Shown here piece after piece: positions 1 to 8,752 of a stretch of DNA of 64,000 nucleotides (its first letter is position 1; each line of letters starts with the position of its first letter). The stretch is from G965230615 sp965230615. GTDB lineage: Bacteria > Pseudomonadota > Gammaproteobacteria > HTCC5015. The notes under the pieces were generated by a model. That model saw only the letters and a list, made by a program, of their open reading frames with translations, ran no database searches and had not been told where the DNA came from. Where the stretch lies: NCBI GenBank assembly GCA_965230615.1, contig OZ246012.1, positions 2,604,001 to 2,668,000 on the forward strand. Direction: 5' to 3'. Made by a program: the position numbers and the translations under genes.

Positions 1-216
1 ATCTGTTAGTTTCGCTTTCCAGCTTTCAACAAAAGGTTCCAGGCTATAACAATGCGGGCAGGTATATAAGAAGAATTCCAACACCTCAACATGACCATCC
101 CCGCCAGCTAACGGTGGAGTAAGACGTTGATAGTGTACGCCTTCTTGAAAACTCTGTGCCTGTACTTGCCATGGCAAGGTACATAATAAGATGACACTTA
201 ATAATAATCGCCGCAT
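1..216 (-). CDS. dsbA: Thiol:disulfide interchange protein DsbA (partial, C-terminus outside the window)
   Basis: Periplasmic oxidase that introduces disulfide bonds into exported proteins. The first 72 codons are present. They show a signal peptide of about 20 residues ending in VQA, then a thioredoxin-like strand (VEVLEFFLYTCPHC) with the DsbA active-site motif CPHC at residues 53-56. The ATG at 216 follows a strong ribosome binding site (AAGGGGG, about 7 bases upstream). Only the N-terminal thioredoxin half is visible. The neighbouring cytochrome c4 gene on the same strand matches the dsbA-cc4 order known from Pseudomonas. DsbA could help fold the cytochrome's neighbours, but that is inference from position only. 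Confidence 0.93.
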   Translation of the reverse strand, partial: MRRLLLSVILLCTLPWQVQAQSFQEGVHYQRLTPPLAGGDGHVEVLEFFLYTCPHCYSLEPFVESWKAKLTD

Positions 217-320
217 GAAAAAAGCCCCCTTGTTTGTTGCTTGAGCGAGTTATGACAGGATTCTACCCCGTCAGGTTCCCGTTTTGAATGCTATCGGTAA
301 CAGATTCGGCCTAACAGATG

Positions 321-348
321 AATAAGGCGGAGTATACTCCGCCTTATT
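321..348. terminator. Perfect 28-nt palindrome downstream of the cytochrome c4 gene
   Basis: Bases 321-348 form an uninterrupted inverted repeat (AATAAGGCGGAGTA and its exact complement) that can fold into a 12-14 bp hairpin. It lies 62 bases after the cytochrome stop codon and 105 bases before the dsbA start. The U-tract after the stem is weak on both strands, so it may be an inefficient terminator or a 3' stabilising hairpin rather than a full intrinsic terminator. Confidence 0.5.
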
Positions 349-409
349 CTAATTCTCACATTGCTGATTTCATTACCAGCGCTACTGCAGCAGAGCAACA
401 GATAAGGAA

Positions 410-1063
410 CTAGTACAAGCCCTGCATATACTCAGCTACAGCCTGCATTTCTTTGTTAGACATTTTGCGCACCATATTACGCATCATACCATTGGTATCA
501 CCACTACGTGTCTCATCATGAAAAGCCTGCAACTGCTTATAGGTGTACACCGCGTGCTGCCCGGCAACGGCTGGGTAACCTGCTGCCGGATTACCTTTAC
601 CCGACGGGCCATGGCAACCGATACAGGCAGCCGAGCCGAAGTCTTTATTACCGCCGCGGTAAATGGCTTCACCCTTCTTCACTAGACTATCATCAGCAAC
701 GCCTGCCGATAGCTTTTGGCGGCTATAATACGCCGCCAAATCCGCCATATCCTGCTCACTAAGCGCTGCAGCTTGTGAATACATGAGTGCGGCACTGGCA
801 CTTTTACGCGGGCCATTGGCACCAAGCTTGAACGCTTTTAACTGCGATATAAAATACCGCTGTCCTTGACCTGCAATTTTAGGCCATTCTGGGTTTGAGC
901 TGTTGCCGTCTACACCATGGCATGCCTGGCAGACTGTAGACTTTTGCTCTCCCGCAGCAGGATCACCAACAACTTCTGCCGCAAACACCCCACCGGCAAA
1001 TAAAGTGCTCATCGCGAAAAACAGCTTAATGGTAATAATTCTCATTCCAAATATTTTTAACAC
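410..1063 (-). CDS. Diheme cytochrome c4
   Basis: Periplasmic electron carrier that delivers electrons to terminal oxidases. The 217-residue protein has an N-terminal signal/anchor segment and two tandem cytochrome c domains. Each domain has one heme-attachment motif: CQACH at residues 45-49 and CIGCH at 147-151. Methionines that could be axial ligands follow each motif. Length and the two-domain layout fit the c4 family. The preferred start is the GTG at 1063, because AAGGGG lies 7 bases upstream of it; the ATG six codons later has a poorer site. It stands divergent from engB and upstream of dsbA, as in Pseudomonas. Confidence 0.92.
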   Translation of the reverse strand: MLKIFGMRIITIKLFFAMSTLFAGGVFAAEVVGDPAAGEQKSTVCQACHGVDGNSSNPEWPKIAGQGQRYFISQLKAFKLGANGPRKSASAALMYSQAAALSEQDMADLAAYYSRQKLSAGVADDSLVKKGEAIYRGGNKDFGSAACIGCHGPSGKGNPAAGYPAVAGQHAVYTYKQLQAFHDETRSGDTNGMMRNMVRKMSNKEMQAVAEYMQGLY

Positions 1064-1229
1064 AGCAAAACCCCTTCAAAATACGGACGCATATCCTTTT
1101 TAACGAATACGCTCTTATCGGCACTTTCAGCGAAATACAAAGGCGGGGATTTTATACTAGCCACCCGCTTCGGGTAAATGGCAAACACTGATTGCTTAAT
1201 ACTTTAAAATAGGGAATAGTGCTTAATCT

Positions 1230-1829
1230 ATGAATCCGCTTTACCATCAAACACAATACTCAACCAGCGCGCATAGTCTTTCACAGCTGCCAGAGGAGCA
1301 AGGCATTGAAATCGCATTTGCTGGCCGCTCAAATGCGGGTAAGTCTAGTGCGATAAATGCTATTACACGCATTAATGGCTTGGCTAAAGTTAGCCGAACA
1401 CCTGGCCGCACGCAACTCATCAATTATTTTAACGTTGATGAGCAGCGCTTTCTAGTCGACCTTCCCGGCTATGGCTACGCCAAGGTGTCACAAAAACAAC
1501 GACGGCACTGGGAATTTACCCTGCAAAAATACTTAGAAAGACGCCGCTCTTTACGCGGCTTAATTATCGTGATGGATATTCGCCATCCACTGCAAGACCT
1601 TGATTGGCAGATGATACAGTGGTGCCATAATGCACAACTGGAACTGCATATTCTATTAACCAAAGCAGACAAGCTATCAAAAAGTGCTGCTAATAAAGCA
1701 TTATATGCTTGTGAACACGCATTAAGTGAAGCAGGTATCGCCGCCTCTTTGCAAGTGTTTTCAGCACTTAAATATCAAGGAATTGATGATATGCATAGCG
1801 TGCTTGATGAGTGGTTTGAAATAAATTAA
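1230..1829 (+). CDS. engB: Ribosome biogenesis GTP-binding protein EngB (YihA)
   Basis: Essential TrmE-Era-EngA family GTPase needed for assembly of the large ribosomal subunit. The 199-residue protein has the full G-motif set: G1 GRSNAGKSS (residues 32-40), G2 threonine in TPGRTQ (58-62), G3 DLPG (77-80), G4 TKAD (144-147) and G5 SALK (178-181). Length is normal for the family. It is transcribed away from the cytochrome gene. Downstream lies the small-RNA region and then polA in the opposite direction, the arrangement seen in many gammaproteobacteria. Confidence 0.96.
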   Translation: MNPLYHQTQYSTSAHSLSQLPEEQGIEIAFAGRSNAGKSSAINAITRINGLAKVSRTPGRTQLINYFNVDEQRFLVDLPGYGYAKVSQKQRRHWEFTLQKYLERRRSLRGLIIVMDIRHPLQDLDWQMIQWCHNAQLELHILLTKADKLSKSAANKALYACEHALSEAGIAASLQVFSALKYQGIDDMHSVLDEWFEIN

Positions 1830-1944
1830 TCAGCTGCCAATAAAACTGACACTATTGTTTTTAGTACTTTTCGTACAAGGGTTGTCCGAAGTTCTGTAAT
1901 AATTGATCCTGGATTAAGACAATCTGTTTAAAAATTCCGTTACA

Positions 1945-1980
1945 AATTTAACACACAGAAATAAAAATTACGCTATAATA
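1945..1980 (+). promoter_or_regulatory. Probable promoter of the polA-engB intergenic RNA
   Basis: A consensus TATAAT -10 box lies at 1974-1979. I find no good -35 hexamer at 16-18 bases; TTTAAC at 1947-1952 is too far away. The promoter may therefore depend on an activator or on the AT-rich upstream stretch. Transcription would start near 1986. Confidence 0.5.
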
Positions 1981-2143
1981 GCTTACATGTCTGAAGGACG
2001 ACGCAGGGAAAGCGGAAAGTCTTACACATAAAAATTCTTTTATTCCCGAATTTTTAGTGAACTTTTAGCACTACCTGCCGTCTATAGACACCAGGTGCTT
2101 TAGCCCGGCACCAGTCCGCCGAACTCCCTGGGCGGACACATTG

Positions 2144-2167
2144 ACCCGGCGCCCTTGCCGGGTTTTT
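2144..2167 (+). terminator. Intrinsic terminator 1 of the polA-engB RNA
   Basis: Stem ACCCGGC (2144-2150) / GCCGGGT (2157-2163) with a 6-base loop, followed by a T-run to 2167. It sits directly before a second terminator, so the RNA may have two 3' ends. Confidence 0.65.
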
Positions 2168-2204
2168 AGCCCCGGTGACCCCCCTTTAGTGCCGGGGCTT
2201 TTTT
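2168..2204 (+). terminator. Intrinsic terminator 2 of the polA-engB RNA
   Basis: GC-rich stem AGCCCCGG (2168-2175) / CCGGGGCT (2192-2199) closed by a pyrimidine-rich loop and followed by six T residues (2199-2204). It is a strong rho-independent terminator on the plus strand and protects polA from antisense read-through. Confidence 0.8.
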
Positions 2205-2266
2205 CTGCCCGTAACAAAATTCATATTAAAATCAAACGCATGCCCAGTCTGGCAGCAAGCTCAACT

Positions 2267-2289
2267 AAACACAAAAGTACTTTGTGTTT
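2267..2289. terminator. AT-rich hairpin after polA
   Basis: Inverted repeat AAACACAAA (2267-2275) / TTTGTGTTT (2281-2289), 13 bases beyond the polA stop codon in the direction of polA transcription. The stem is nine pairs but AT-rich and lacks a clear T-run, so it is a weak terminator candidate. Confidence 0.35.
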
Positions 2290-2301
2290 TATACAACGTG
2301 C

Positions 2302-5052
2302 TTAGTGAGCCTCATCCCAGTTATCGCCGATCCCGACATCCACCAGCAGTGGCACGCGCAACATCGCTGCGGCTTGCATACGCTGCGTGACCCCTTCTTC
2401 TACAACACCAAGCTGCTCAACCGGCACTTCCAACACCAGCTCATCATGTACTTGCATGATCATTAATACTTCAGCATGTTCAAGCAATAACCACTCATGA
2501 ACATTAATCATCGCGCGCTTAATAATATCAGCTGCCGTACCTTGCATCGGCGCATTAATCGCTGTGCGCTCAGCATACTGTCGCTGCTGCGCATTACGCG
2601 CATTAATATCCGGCAAATATAAACGACGACCAAAAACCGTTTCAACATAGCCCTGTTCACGCGCTTGCTCTTTGGTGCTTTCCATATAACGCTTCACACC
2701 GGGATAACGCTCAAAATAGAGATCAACATAGCCTTGCGCTTCCTTACGCGTTATTGCAAGCTGCTTGGCGAGACCAAAAGCCGACATACCATATATAAGG
2801 CCAAAATTTATCGCTTTAGCCGCACGTCGCTGCTCCTGACTGACCGCCTCAGGACTCAGGGCAAACACTTCCGCAGCCGTTGCTCGATGCACATCAACCC
2901 CATCAGAAAACGCCTGCAATAAATTCTCATCTTCTGATAAGTGCGCCATGATACGTAATTCAATCTGTGAATAATCGGCTGCCATAATTTTCTTGCCCGC
3001 TGGCGCGACAAAAGCCGTCCGGATTTGGCGCCCATTATCATTGCGAATGGGAATATTTTGCAGATTAGGATCGGTTGACGACAAGCGGCCGGTTGATGCT
3101 ACCGCTTGATGATAAGAGGTATGCACACGACCGGTTTTACTGTCGATAAGCTGTGGCAACTTATCTGTATAAGTTGACTTTAACTTATTCAAACCACGGT
3201 GCTGAACAATCAGTGCGGGTAGCTCATGCCCTTGATCAGCCAACTCTTGCAATACATCTTCAGCGGTTGATGGCTGCCCTTTGGGCGTTTTACGAATCAC
3301 CGGTAAGCCTTGCTGCTCAAACAAAATTTCCTGAATTTGTTTCGGCGAGCTCAAATTAAATTCAGCACCAGCCAGGCTATAGGCTTGTGCTTTTATCGTT
3401 GCCATCTGTTCTGCAAAGCGCTGACTTAAGGTGGTTAGTACTTCGGCATTCACAAAAACGCCATTGCGCTCAATCGCCGACAACACATTCAATAACGGCA
3501 ACTCAATATCCTGATAAATATTGATCAAAGATGCATGCTGCTGCAAGCGCGGCCATAGTGTTGCATACAACTGCAAAGTGATATCGGCATCTTCGGCCGC
3601 ATAATCACTAGCCACTGAAATCTCGACTTGATCAAACGTCAATTGTTTGACACCTTTGCCTGCAACATCTTCAAAGTGCACAGTCTCAATGCCAAGGTAT
3701 TTTTTCGCCAACGAATCCATATCATGTCGGGTGGCCGTCGAATCAAGCACATAAGATTGCAACATCGTATCGTGCAAAATAGCATTTAAGCTGATGTCGT
3801 AAGATAACAGCACATTCCGATCATATTTGAGGTGTTGGCCGATAATACGCTTTTGCTGGTCTTCTAGTAGGGGCTTTAGACTGGCTAAGACTTTCTCACG
3901 CGATAATTGCTGAGGCGCATCAGCATAGCTATGCGCTAAAGGAACATAAGCTGCTTCACCTGCTTCCACCGCAAATGACACACCAACAATTTCGGCCTGC
4001 ATATAATTGATGCTGGTTGTCTCTGTATCAAATGCAAAACAGTCTGCGGCTTGTAGCCGCGCCAACCACTTCTCAAACTCATTCCAATCACTAATTGTCA
4101 TATAATCACGACGACGCTCGCTTGCGCTATCAGCAAGCGCTGCAGTATCTGCTGCCAATTCTGCCAACCAGCTTTTTAATTCATACTGCTCCAGTAAGGG
4201 TCGCAACTCAGTATCGGCTATTGCCTGGATTTGCAAGTCATCTAAGCCAACCCCCAACTCCAAATCGCACTTAATGGTCGTTAACGCTTTTGACAAAGGC
4301 AATTGTTCAAGTGCAGCCCGTAGGTTATCGCCCACCTTACCTTTAACACTATCGGCATTAGCAATAATATTTTCCAAGGTGTTATGAGTCGCCAGCCATT
4401 TGGCTGCCGTTTTTGGGCCTACTTTTTCTACACCGGGAATATTATCCGAGGTATCGCCCATCAGCGCCAAATAATCAATAATCTGCGCTGGCTTCACACC
4501 AAACTTATCTTCAACACCCGCGATATCGAGCGTGGCATTGGTCATGGTATTAATCAGTGTCACCTGCTCATTCACTAGCTGCGCCATATCTTTATCACCA
4601 GTGGAAATAATCACAGTTTGCCCCACTGTGGATAACTGCTGGGCCAAAGTACCGATAACATCATCGGCTTCAACATCCGGCACACTCAGTAATGGCAGCC
4701 CCATGGCCTGAATAATCTGATGCAAAGGCTCGATTTGTACGCGCAAATCATCTGGCATTGGTGGCCGATTGGCTTTGTAATCATCATACATCTTATGCCG
4801 GAACGTTTTGCCTTTGGCATCAAATACTACGGCCATATAACTTGGCTGATAATCATTGCGCAGCTTTCGCAGCATATTTAATACACCGAAAATTGCCCCA
4901 GTCGGGACATTATCACTGGTCCTGAGCGCTGCCAGCTGAGGGTTATGGAAAGCACGGTAAAGATAGGATGAGCCATCTACCAGCACTACAGGAGACGTTG
5001 TTCCAGACGTATCGGCTGTTTTGGTTGTCATATCAGTCAGTTTATTGGTCAA
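2302..5052 (-). CDS. polA: DNA polymerase I
   Basis: Repair and Okazaki-fragment-processing polymerase with three activities, 916 residues. In order: a 5'-nuclease domain (about 20-300, starting VVLVDGSSYLYRAFH and containing the DKDMAQL and GDTSDNIPGV signatures), a 3'-5' exonuclease domain (about 330-520, motif FDTETT, so proofreading is probably active), and the family A polymerase domain with motif A DYSQIELR, motif B near KAINFGLIYG and motif C VHDEL close to the C-terminus. Length matches E. coli Pol I (928). A second ATG seven codons in is an alternative start. It is divergent from thrB and convergent with the small RNA. Confidence 0.97.
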   Translation of the reverse strand: MTNKLTDMTTKTADTSGTTSPVVLVDGSSYLYRAFHNPQLAALRTSDNVPTGAIFGVLNMLRKLRNDYQPSYMAVVFDAKGKTFRHKMYDDYKANRPPMPDDLRVQIEPLHQIIQAMGLPLLSVPDVEADDVIGTLAQQLSTVGQTVIISTGDKDMAQLVNEQVTLINTMTNATLDIAGVEDKFGVKPAQIIDYLALMGDTSDNIPGVEKVGPKTAAKWLATHNTLENIIANADSVKGKVGDNLRAALEQLPLSKALTTIKCDLELGVGLDDLQIQAIADTELRPLLEQYELKSWLAELAADTAALADSASERRRDYMTISDWNEFEKWLARLQAADCFAFDTETTSINYMQAEIVGVSFAVEAGEAAYVPLAHSYADAPQQLSREKVLASLKPLLEDQQKRIIGQHLKYDRNVLLSYDISLNAILHDTMLQSYVLDSTATRHDMDSLAKKYLGIETVHFEDVAGKGVKQLTFDQVEISVASDYAAEDADITLQLYATLWPRLQQHASLINIYQDIELPLLNVLSAIERNGVFVNAEVLTTLSQRFAEQMATIKAQAYSLAGAEFNLSSPKQIQEILFEQQGLPVIRKTPKGQPSTAEDVLQELADQGHELPALIVQHRGLNKLKSTYTDKLPQLIDSKTGRVHTSYHQAVASTGRLSSTDPNLQNIPIRNDNGRQIRTAFVAPAGKKIMAADYSQIELRIMAHLSEDENLLQAFSDGVDVHRATAAEVFALSPEAVSQEQRRAAKAINFGLIYGMSAFGLAKQLAITRKEAQGYVDLYFERYPGVKRYMESTKEQAREQGYVETVFGRRLYLPDINARNAQQRQYAERTAINAPMQGTAADIIKRAMINVHEWLLLEHAEVLMIMQVHDELVLEVPVEQLGVVEEGVTQRMQAAAMLRVPLLVDVGIGDNWDEAH

Positions 5053-5278
5053 AAACCGGCATATTACGCGAATTCGGCGCGGCTGTAAGGACTAATATCA
5101 CCGCTTTCACTAGGTTATTACACTGGCACAGTGGTACACTGTCGACCGCCCAGCTGCCAGCTGACTACCAGCTGACAACAGGCAATACTGGGGCATACCA
5201 GAACAGAATTACGGCGAAATGATGCGTCAATGACAACAAACCGCTCGATCGCTTGATTAACCACTTACAAGAACGTCT

Positions 5279-6241
5279 ATGTCAGTCTATACAACACTCT
5301 CTGCTGAAGATTTAAACACTTTTTTAAGCCACTACAGTGTGGGTGAATTACTTGACTTCACTGGCATCAGCGCGGGTATTGAAAATACTAACTATTTCGT
5401 AACCACTCAAAATGGTCAGCAAACAACTCGCTATGTGCTAACCCTATTTGAGTCACTCAGCTTTGATGAGCTACCCTACTTTTTGGAGCTTATGGCTTTC
5501 CAGGCAGAACGGGGCGTGCCGTGTGCGCATCCAATTGCGGATAACAATGGCGCTTATTTACGTATTCTCAAAGATAAACCCACTGCACTGGTTGAATGTC
5601 TTAGTGGTGCCAGTATTGAGCATGTCCGTGAATCACATTGTGAAAAACTGGGTGCAACACTGGCACAGTTTCATCTGGTCGGCCAAGATTACCCTCATAA
5701 ACGGGATAACCCTCGAAGCTATGCATGGTTTAACAGTACAGGTAATGCCGTACTCGACAAGCTTGTGCAACAGGATCAGCAACTGTTACAAGCTGAACTT
5801 GATTTTCAAAACCAACACCAAGGCCATCACTTACCTAACGGTGTGATTCATGCTGACCTGTTTCGCGATAACGTCCTTTTTTTAAATGATACCATCAGCG
5901 GTGTTATTGACCTCTACTATGCCTGCCATGGCAGTTTTCTTTATGACTTGGCTGTTACTGTCAACGATTGGTGCAATCTATCTGATGGCTCACTCGACCC
6001 CATGCTAACGCAAGCACTGCTGCAAAGCTATCACCAGGTCAGACCCTTGAGCGATATGGAAAAGCAAAACTGGCTGGTAATGTTGCGAGCTGGCGCTTTA
6101 CGTTTTTGGTTATCACGCTTATTCGATATGCATTTCCCAAGGCCTGGCGAAATAACACACATCAAAGACCCTGAGTGCTTTAAGCGCATTTTATTGCAAC
6201 ATATTGCCACTTATGAGCAACAAAAAGCTATCTGGATCTAA
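5279..6241 (+). CDS. thrB: Homoserine kinase (ThrB, APH/ThrB2 type)
   Basis: Phosphorylates homoserine to O-phosphohomoserine in threonine synthesis. The 320-residue protein belongs to the aminoglycoside-phosphotransferase-like fold, not the GHMP-kinase ThrB of E. coli. The catalytic loop is HADLFRDN (H191, D193, N198) and the Mg-binding aspartate is D211 in VIDLYY. The N-terminal ENTNYFVTT region is typical of this ThrB type. The polA-thrB neighbourhood is as in Pseudomonas, although the DUF2782 gene found between them there is missing here. The TRAP genes follow with no gap, so they may be co-transcribed. Confidence 0.92.
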   Translation: MSVYTTLSAEDLNTFLSHYSVGELLDFTGISAGIENTNYFVTTQNGQQTTRYVLTLFESLSFDELPYFLELMAFQAERGVPCAHPIADNNGAYLRILKDKPTALVECLSGASIEHVRESHCEKLGATLAQFHLVGQDYPHKRDNPRSYAWFNSTGNAVLDKLVQQDQQLLQAELDFQNQHQGHHLPNGVIHADLFRDNVLFLNDTISGVIDLYYACHGSFLYDLAVTVNDWCNLSDGSLDPMLTQALLQSYHQVRPLSDMEKQNWLVMLRAGALRFWLSRLFDMHFPRPGEITHIKDPECFKRILLQHIATYEQQKAIWI

Positions 6242-6242
6242 G

Positions 6243-6776
6243 ATGCAGAGCACCACTCCAGCCAACAAATTGCAGCACTTAACAGATAAAGCCACACTAC
6301 TTAACGAGTATATTGGCAGGGGGCTGGCTTGGTTAACACTGCTTATGGTATTAACAACTTTTTTAATCGTTGTCTTGCGATATGGCTTTAATATCGGCCA
6401 AATCGCTATGCAGGAATCTGTCATTTATATGCATGCTATGGTGTTTATGTTAGCGGCAGCTTACACCTTTAAGCATGATGGCCATGTCCGCGTTGATGTA
6501 CTCTATCGTAAATTTTCTGTTAAACGAAAAGCGCTGGTTGATTTATGCGGTAATATTTTGCTTTTAATTCCGGTTAGCTTATTTATTTTTTTCAGCAGTT
6601 TGGAATACGTTGGCCTGGCGTGGAAACTGAAAGAAGGCTCCCCAGAACCAGGCGGTCTGGCTTATATTTACTTACTCAAAACCTGTATCCCACTGTCCGC
6701 TTTGCTACTGTTGTTGCAGGCTGTCATTAGCAGCTTACAACAACTGATGATACTGACGAGCAAGGACTTGAGCTAA
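6243..6776 (+). CDS. TRAP transporter small membrane subunit (DctQ family)
   Basis: Four-helix membrane subunit that pairs with the large DctM subunit in sodium-driven TRAP uptake. Hydrophobic helices occur at about residues 27-50, 60-80, 95-120 and 135-155. The chosen start is the ATG at 6243, one base after the thrB stop, giving 177 residues; TTG at 6204 and ATG at 6213 are in-frame alternatives that would overlap thrB. The stop overlaps the start of the dctM gene (TAATG), which implies translational coupling. Confidence 0.88.
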   Translation: MQSTTPANKLQHLTDKATLLNEYIGRGLAWLTLLMVLTTFLIVVLRYGFNIGQIAMQESVIYMHAMVFMLAAAYTFKHDGHVRVDVLYRKFSVKRKALVDLCGNILLLIPVSLFIFFSSLEYVGLAWKLKEGSPEPGGLAYIYLLKTCIPLSALLLLLQAVISSLQQLMILTSKDLS

Positions 6777-8158
6777 TGGCCTGGATGGCGCTGTTACTAT
6801 TTATTGTTGTCTTTGCCTGCTTACTTACAGGCTACCCTGTGGCATTTGTGCTGGCAGGTGTATCACTATTGTTTGCGGGTATCGGCATTATTAGTGGCAG
6901 CTTTGACCCTGCTTTTATGATGGCTTTACCGAATCGCCTATTTGGTATTATGAACAACCAGACCTTAGTGGCAGTCCCCTTATTTGTTTTTATGGGCGTT
7001 ATGCTTGAACGCTCGAAAATCGCCGAGAATTTATTAGACACAATGGCAAAGCTATTTGGCCCACTACGCGGTGGATTGGGCATCTCGGTGACAATTGTAG
7101 GCATGCTATTAGCTGCCAGCACCGGTATTGTTGGCGCGACCGTTGTTACCATGGGTTTATTGTCACTGCCCTCCATGCTGCGTCGTGGTTACGCCGTCCC
7201 GATTGCCACCGGCACTATCTGCGCGTCCGGCACCTTGGGGCAGATTATCCCTCCCTCTATTGTACTGGTGCTGCTGGGCGATGTTTTGTCATCGGCCTAC
7301 CAACAAGCACAGCTACAACAAGGTATTTTTTCCCCTGATACTGTGTCGGTGGGTGATTTATTTGTTGGCGCTGTCATACCCGGTCTGCTGCTAGTCGGAC
7401 TTTATCTGAGCTACCTTTCGATAGTGGCGGCTTTTAAACCATCGGCAATGCCTGCTATTCCCAGTGATGAACGCGAGACGATTAATCTCGCCTTATTTGC
7501 CAAAGCCACCACAGCACTATTACCACCATTAATATTGATTATTGCTGTGCTTGGCTCCATTGTCGCAGGCTTGGCAACGCCCACCGAAGCTGCTTCAGTC
7601 GGTGCTTTTGGCGCGCTGATTCTGGCTACTGCCTATCGACAGCTAAGCTTTGCGATCTTGCGCGAGGTAATGCAAAGCACGACAAAGGTCAGCTGCATGG
7701 TATTTGCCATTTTAATTGGCGCAGCTTTCTTTTCGCTGGTCTTTCGTGGCTTTGGCGGCGATGAAGCCATTCATGCTTTTTTAAGCGACTTACCTGGCGG
7801 CAAATTCACAGCATTATTATTAGTGATGCTCGTCTTATTTTTACTGGGTTTTATCCTGGATTTTATTGAAATTACCTTTATTGTCATTCCTATCGTCGGC
7901 CCTATCTTACTGGCAATGGATATTAACCCCATTTGGCTCGGCATTATGATTGCCATTAACCTACAAACCTCGTTTCTAACACCACCCTTTGGCTTTGCAC
8001 TGTTTTATTTACGCGGCGTCGCGCCGAAAACAGTCTCTACGCTGGACATTTATCGGGGTGTAATACCCTTTATCATTATTCAGCTGCTCGCTTTATGCCT
8101 GCTCGCAGCGTGGCCAGAACTTGTTACCTGGTTACCAGATCGGGTATATGCGAACTAA
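6776..8158 (+). CDS. TRAP transporter large membrane subunit (DctM family)
   Basis: Carries substrate across the inner membrane in exchange for sodium, working with DctQ and a periplasmic binding protein. The 460-residue protein is almost entirely hydrophobic. It has the family's glycine- and proline-rich re-entrant motifs (ASTGIVGATV and ASGTLGQIIPPS, then LQTSFLTPPFGFALFY). It carries a polar insertion of about 25 residues (GDVLSSAYQQAQ...VSVGDLF) after the first of these, which I recall from the oxo-acid/lactate-type TRAP subfamily. The cognate binding protein is probably the dctP gene at 9371-10477 on the opposite strand. Confidence 0.93.
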   Translation: MAWMALLLFIVVFACLLTGYPVAFVLAGVSLLFAGIGIISGSFDPAFMMALPNRLFGIMNNQTLVAVPLFVFMGVMLERSKIAENLLDTMAKLFGPLRGGLGISVTIVGMLLAASTGIVGATVVTMGLLSLPSMLRRGYAVPIATGTICASGTLGQIIPPSIVLVLLGDVLSSAYQQAQLQQGIFSPDTVSVGDLFVGAVIPGLLLVGLYLSYLSIVAAFKPSAMPAIPSDERETINLALFAKATTALLPPLILIIAVLGSIVAGLATPTEAASVGAFGALILATAYRQLSFAILREVMQSTTKVSCMVFAILIGAAFFSLVFRGFGGDEAIHAFLSDLPGGKFTALLLVMLVLFLLGFILDFIEITFIVIPIVGPILLAMDINPIWLGIMIAINLQTSFLTPPFGFALFYLRGVAPKTVSTLDIYRGVIPFIIIQLLALCLLAAWPELVTWLPDRVYAN

Positions 8159-8188
8159 CTCACTGTCTATATACTTATAAGGACTATA

Positions 8189-8725
8189 ATGATGCGATCA
8201 CTCTGGGAGAATATGCTCGTGAATATAAAACGCTTCTTTGTAACACTCGTAATATTGATGACGTTTGGCTGGCAGACAGCCAATGCTGGCGAATTGACCA
8301 TTGGTGCTAAAACAGGCGTACAAGCTGTTGACTTTGATGCTGCCGAGGGTGAAGACCCCAATATCGCCGCATCGATCCTTGTTGGCTATATCTTTATGGA
8401 TCTGCCTGGTATGGACCTCGCTGCAGAAGTACAGTTTGATACTTCATTAACCGAAGGCGAAGTTAATAATGATGAATACAGTGTCGAAACCATTGGGGCT
8501 TTTGCTTCAATTCGTACTGGCGGACCGATTTACTTTATCGGCCGACTTGGTTACGTTGATACCGAATTTGATTTTACCGATGGCCTGGATGTTGATGATG
8601 ACGGTGCAGCTTTTGGCGTTGGCATTGGCTTTGGCAGCATTACCAACCTTGAGGTCGAATTATCTAACTACTCCTACAGTGACCTAGGCTCTTCTCTGTA
8701 TTTATCATTGGGCATCAACTTTTAA
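8189..8725 (+). CDS. Small outer-membrane beta-barrel protein
   Basis: Function unknown. The protein has a signal peptide (core FFVTLVILMTFGW, cleavage likely after TANA) and then alternating hydrophobic/polar strands rich in Gly and Asp, ending in a C-terminal aromatic residue (LGINF) as expected for BAM-inserted barrels. About 145 mature residues would make roughly eight strands, as in OmpX/OmpA-type barrels. The start at 8189 has AAGGA five bases upstream; ATG 8213 or GTG 8219, preceded by GGGAG, would give a shorter and more standard signal peptide. It follows dctM by 30 bases and might be an outer-membrane partner of the TRAP system, but that rests only on position. Confidence 0.8.
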   Translation: MMRSLWENMLVNIKRFFVTLVILMTFGWQTANAGELTIGAKTGVQAVDFDAAEGEDPNIAASILVGYIFMDLPGMDLAAEVQFDTSLTEGEVNNDEYSVETIGAFASIRTGGPIYFIGRLGYVDTEFDFTDGLDVDDDGAAFGVGIGFGSITNLEVELSNYSYSDLGSSLYLSLGINF

Positions 8726-8752
8726 GCCCCTATATCATTAAATAAAGATTAC

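Larger units (their letters stand above)
1986..2204 (+). ncRNA. Candidate small regulatory RNA in the Spot 42/ErsA position
   Basis: This interval between engB and polA has no plausible reading frame. It has an upstream TATAAT box, several hairpins and two tandem intrinsic terminators, so it reads as a transcript of about 219 nt. Established knowledge: Enterobacteria carry Spot 42 and Pseudomonas carries ErsA between polA and engB. Visible structure includes a stem GTCCGCC (2114-2120) / GGCGGAC (2131-2137), an imperfect stem around 2069-2100 with a TCTATAGA loop, and an A/U-rich single-stranded stretch at 2027-2068 that could bind Hfq. The 5' end (1990-2017) is purine-rich with two ANGGA-type motifs. 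It is longer than Spot 42 or ErsA, so homology is inferred from position only. Confidence 0.6.

Noticed and set aside
1960..1995. AlgU (sigma-22) type promoter for the intergenic RNA, as in ErsA
   Set aside because: TCTGA is present at 1990-1994 but no GAACTT element lies at the right distance; the TATAAT box fits better.
5448..5846. 132-codon frame inside thrB
   Set aside because: Shifted frame of thrB, whose catalytic motifs are in the other frame.
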